Of a DNA stretch of 64,000 bases, positions 62,023 through 64,000 are shown one piece after another. The stretch is from positions 15,539,001-15,603,000 of the forward strand of contig NC_058198.1 of the NCBI RefSeq assembly GCF_907165205.1, in the 5' to 3' direction. The notes below the pieces were generated by a model, which saw nothing but the letters and a program-made list of their open reading frames with translations, was not told the DNA's origin and did not search any database. The translations under genes were made by a program, and so were the position numbers. The stretch's first letter is position 1. The number at the start of each line of letters is the position of its first letter. Source of the stretch: Coccinella septempunctata (taxonomy: Eukaryota > Arthropoda > Insecta > Coleoptera > Coccinellidae).

Positions 62023-64000
62023 TCATTCATTGCTGTATCCCGTTACCGGGAATGAATCTACAAAAAGAAGAAGAAAAAAAAAAAAAAAAATTCGAACAGA
62101 CTTGTAACTTCTTAGTTCTAGTTGCGACTGTGTGCCCTCCTGTGACTAAAGAGACCCAACCGTGACCTGCAGATCCTTCCACACTCAGGGCATGGATAGT
62201 CTCCAACCAGATCTGGCCGCCGCTGTATCCTTCTCGATTCTCCACTATAACTGTGGACCAAAGACCTCCACTGTGACCTGTCTAACGCTAGTTGTTCCCA
62301 GTTATGATTAGCATTAACTGATTTTAGGGATTGATGTAGTGTATCCTTAAACCGCTTATACTGGCCTCCTGGTTTCCGGGCTCCCTCAGTGAGTTCGCCG
62401 TATAGAGCTATTTTGGGGAGTCTTGTGTCTTGCATCCTCAGAATGTGGCCGCTCCATCTCAGTCGGGCCCTCGTTACTTGAGTCTCAATTGTTGTACAAC
62501 TCGCGCGCTGCAAGACTTCTGCATTCGAAACTTTGTGGAACCATCTGATGTGCATTATCTGTCTTAGATGACGTTGCTGCGTCTGTTCAAGTTGTTTAAT
62601 ATGTCGCCTGTAGGGAGTCCAGCTTTCGCTTCCGTAAAGAAGCGTTGGGAGGACCACTGCTCTGTAAACAGCTGTCTTGGTCTTCAGATTGATGTCGTGA
62701 TTTTGGAACACTCTGTCCTTCAGCTTCCAGAATGCCCGTGATGCCGAATTGATACGGTTGTGTATTTCCGTGTCAAGGTTAGCCCTAGTATTTATGAAGC
62801 TTCCCAAGTATTTGAACTGCTCAACCTGTTCTAGAGTTTCATTGTCCAGGCTGATATCTGTTTGAAGGCTTTCTGGCGGACTTACCAGGATTTTGGTCTT
62901 GTCAATATTGAGTCTAAGGCCTAAAGCTTCGTATATATGTTTATAGGTGTCCATCATTATCTGTAGATCCTCTGAGCTGCTAGCGATGAGTGAACAGTCG
63001 TCTGCATATTGAAGTTCCGTGATAAACTTGGTACGGGTTTTTGCTCTGAGGCGCTTCAGGTTAAACAGGCCTCCATCAAATCTGAATCTTATCCCAACAC
63101 CTCTTACGGGCATGCTCATGTCAGCAATTATCGATACAGCTATGGCGAAAATATTGAACAGTAAAGGCGCTAATACGCAGCCTTGTTTTATTCCAGAGTT
63201 GGTTGAGAAATGGTCGGTTGTAGAGCCATTATGCTGTATTCTAGCGGTGTTGTTGGTATGAAGGCTTTTACACTCTGCTAGGAATTTTTCGGGTACTCCT
63301 AGACGTGCCATGATTTTCCAGAGCGCTCTCCGATACACCGAGTCGAATGCCTTGCTTAAATCGATGAAGGCTGTATAAATCCTTGATTGTTGTTCACGGG
63401 CCTTTTCTTGTAGCTGTCGAAGTGTAAAAATTAGGTCCACCGTACCTCGATTTGGTCGAAAGCCGCACTGGGATTCAGGTAAAAGCCTCTCTAAGAATGG
63501 AACCAGACGATTAGCCATAATCTTCGAGAGAATTTTACCGGCCACATTAAGCAACGATATGCCCCTGTAATTGTTGCAATTCGACGTATCGCCTTTGTTC
63601 TTATAGAGGTTGATAACTAAAGCGTCTCTGAAGTCTTGTGGCATATCTCCCTGTTCCCAGATCTTGCGGAATAGTATTAGGAGACTATTGACAATGTCCT
63701 CATCCAAGGCTTTGAATATCTCCGCCGGAATGCCGTCTAGACCAGGGGACTTATCATTTTTCATATTTTTAATCGCGCTTATGATTTCCGACATTGAAAT
63801 TTCGTCATCAAGCGATGTCATCGGACTATACGCGGGAAGCAGTTCTAAAATGGATAAATCCGAGTCGTTATTTTGATTCAAGACCTGTGAGTAATGCTCC
63901 TTCCATCTTTCGAGAATTTTTCTATCATCAGTTAGAATAGCTCCATGAGCATCTCTTATAGGAAAGCTAGCTTTTCTGCTTGGACCGTAAACAGTTTTAA
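62023..64000 (-). mobile_element. LINE F copy 2, continues past the window
   Basis: Same 3' end as copy 1, (CATT)n and A-rich run, then coding sequence to the window edge. Very similar to 32348-34320. Confidence 0.88.
62118..64000 (-). CDS. LINE F copy 2 ORF2, partial (RT and C-terminal zinc finger)
   Basis: Open to the right edge in the same frame as copy 1 (the apparent TTG start at 63881 is not real). Contains SPGLDGIPAEIF, YRGISLLNVAGKILSKI, FIDLSKAFDSVYR, GIKQGCVLAPLLF, LQYADDCSLIASS, LLYGSESWTPYRRH, RWSGHILRMQDTRLPK and CPECGRICRSRLGLFSHRRAH. Only scattered substitutions from copy 1 (for example Y for N after DSV). No stop or frameshift in the part seen. Confidence 0.88.
   Translation of the reverse strand, partial: KTVYGPSRKASFPIRDAHGAILTDDRKILERWKEHYSQVLNQNNDSDLSILELLPAYSPMTSLDDEISMSEIISAIKNMKNDKSPGLDGIPAEIFKALDEDIVNSLLILFRKIWEQGDMPQDFRDALVINLYKNKGDTSNCNNYRGISLLNVAGKILSKIMANRLVPFLERLLPESQCGFRPNRGTVDLIFTLRQLQEKAREQQSRIYTAFIDLSKAFDSVYRRALWKIMARLGVPEKFLAECKSLHTNNTARIQHNGSTTDHFSTNSGIKQGCVLAPLLFNIFAIAVSIIADMSMPVRGVGIRFRFDGGLFNLKRLRAKTRTKFITELQYADDCSLIASSSEDLQIMMDTYKHIYEALGLRLNIDKTKILVSPPESLQTDISLDNETLEQVEQFKYLGSFINTRANLDTEIHNRINSASRAFWKLKDRVFQNHDINLKTKTAVYRAVVLPTLLYGSESWTPYRRHIKQLEQTQQRHLRQIMHIRWFHKVSNAEVLQRASCTTIETQVTRARLRWSGHILRMQDTRLPKIALYGELTEGARKPGGQYKRFKDTLHQSLKSVNANHNWEQLALDRSQWRSLVHSYSGESRRIQRRPDLVGDYPCPECGRICRSRLGLFSHRRAHSRN

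Overview
This 64 kb window is an almost gene-free tract of nested transposable elements from an animal, most likely an insect. The clues are Jockey/CR1-like, APE-type and R4/Dong-like LINEs; Penelope-like, BEL/Pao, Ty1/copia and Osvaldo/Ulysses-like Ty3/gypsy elements; an arthropod-type TATA plus TCAGT initiator; 64-69 bp GT-AG introns; and AT-rich sequence full of ATT and AAAT microsatellites. I see no host gene that looks functional. The only non-LINE, non-LTR exon-like scrap is at 32025-32347.

Layout, left to right. 1-8061: two tandem copies (R1, R2) of an unnamed repeat ('R') that carries a conserved 169-codon ORF (ORF169) behind a TATA/initiator promoter. R1 is split by a decayed CR1/Jockey-like LINE (LINE A, 1758-4422). 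8090-8472: a LINE tail fragment (LINE D). 8473-21705: an R4/Dong-like LINE (LINE B copy 1) split by a 10.1 kb Ty3/gypsy element (10932-21071, TSD CTCC). 21712-25758: LINE B copy 2. 25759-29998: an intact R4/Dong-like LINE (LINE C, 1302 aa), with LINE B copy 2 and LINE C stacked in ATT arrays. 29999-32024: R3. 32025-32347: a spliced-gene scrap. 32348-36310: an intact APE-type LINE (LINE F). 36311-39490: a decayed LINE E holding a LINE G insertion. 39625-42119: R4 and a LINE A tail. 42119-59458: Penelope-like elements PLE0 (minus), PLE1 and PLE2 (plus, tandem). PLE1 is split by a copia element (46373-58073, TSD GATAA), and the copia is itself split by a BEL/Pao element (51177-56278, TSD CTTAC). 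59459-60780: R5. 60960-64000: a LINE B 3' fragment, a LINE E 3' fragment and a second LINE F that runs off the window.

Order of events can be read directly: Penelope, then copia, then BEL; LINE B, then gypsy; R, then LINE A. Excision of BEL plus one TSD, or of copia plus one TSD, leaves each host reading frame open, so those insertions are recent and hit coding-competent elements. The copia LTRs look identical by eye. The BEL LTRs differ by one substitution and a (CT)2 indel.

Most notable signals: (1) a 39-nt stretch matching the 3' half of tRNA-Tyr, including CCA, fused to a 5'-deleted BEL ORF; (2) a gypsy element saturated with the tetranucleotide CGGT across both LTRs and all genes; (3) a textbook -1 frameshift signal between its gag and pol; (4) a third gypsy ORF with a duplicated nucleocapsid-type zinc knuckle and a PTP-rich basic tail; (5) the recurring R/ORF169 unit, of unknown nature; (6) a nucleotide-level conserved 5' block shared by otherwise divergent R4-like LINEs. 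Coding starts were checked against ATG where it matters; several long open frames begin at non-ATG codons and are simply open upstream.
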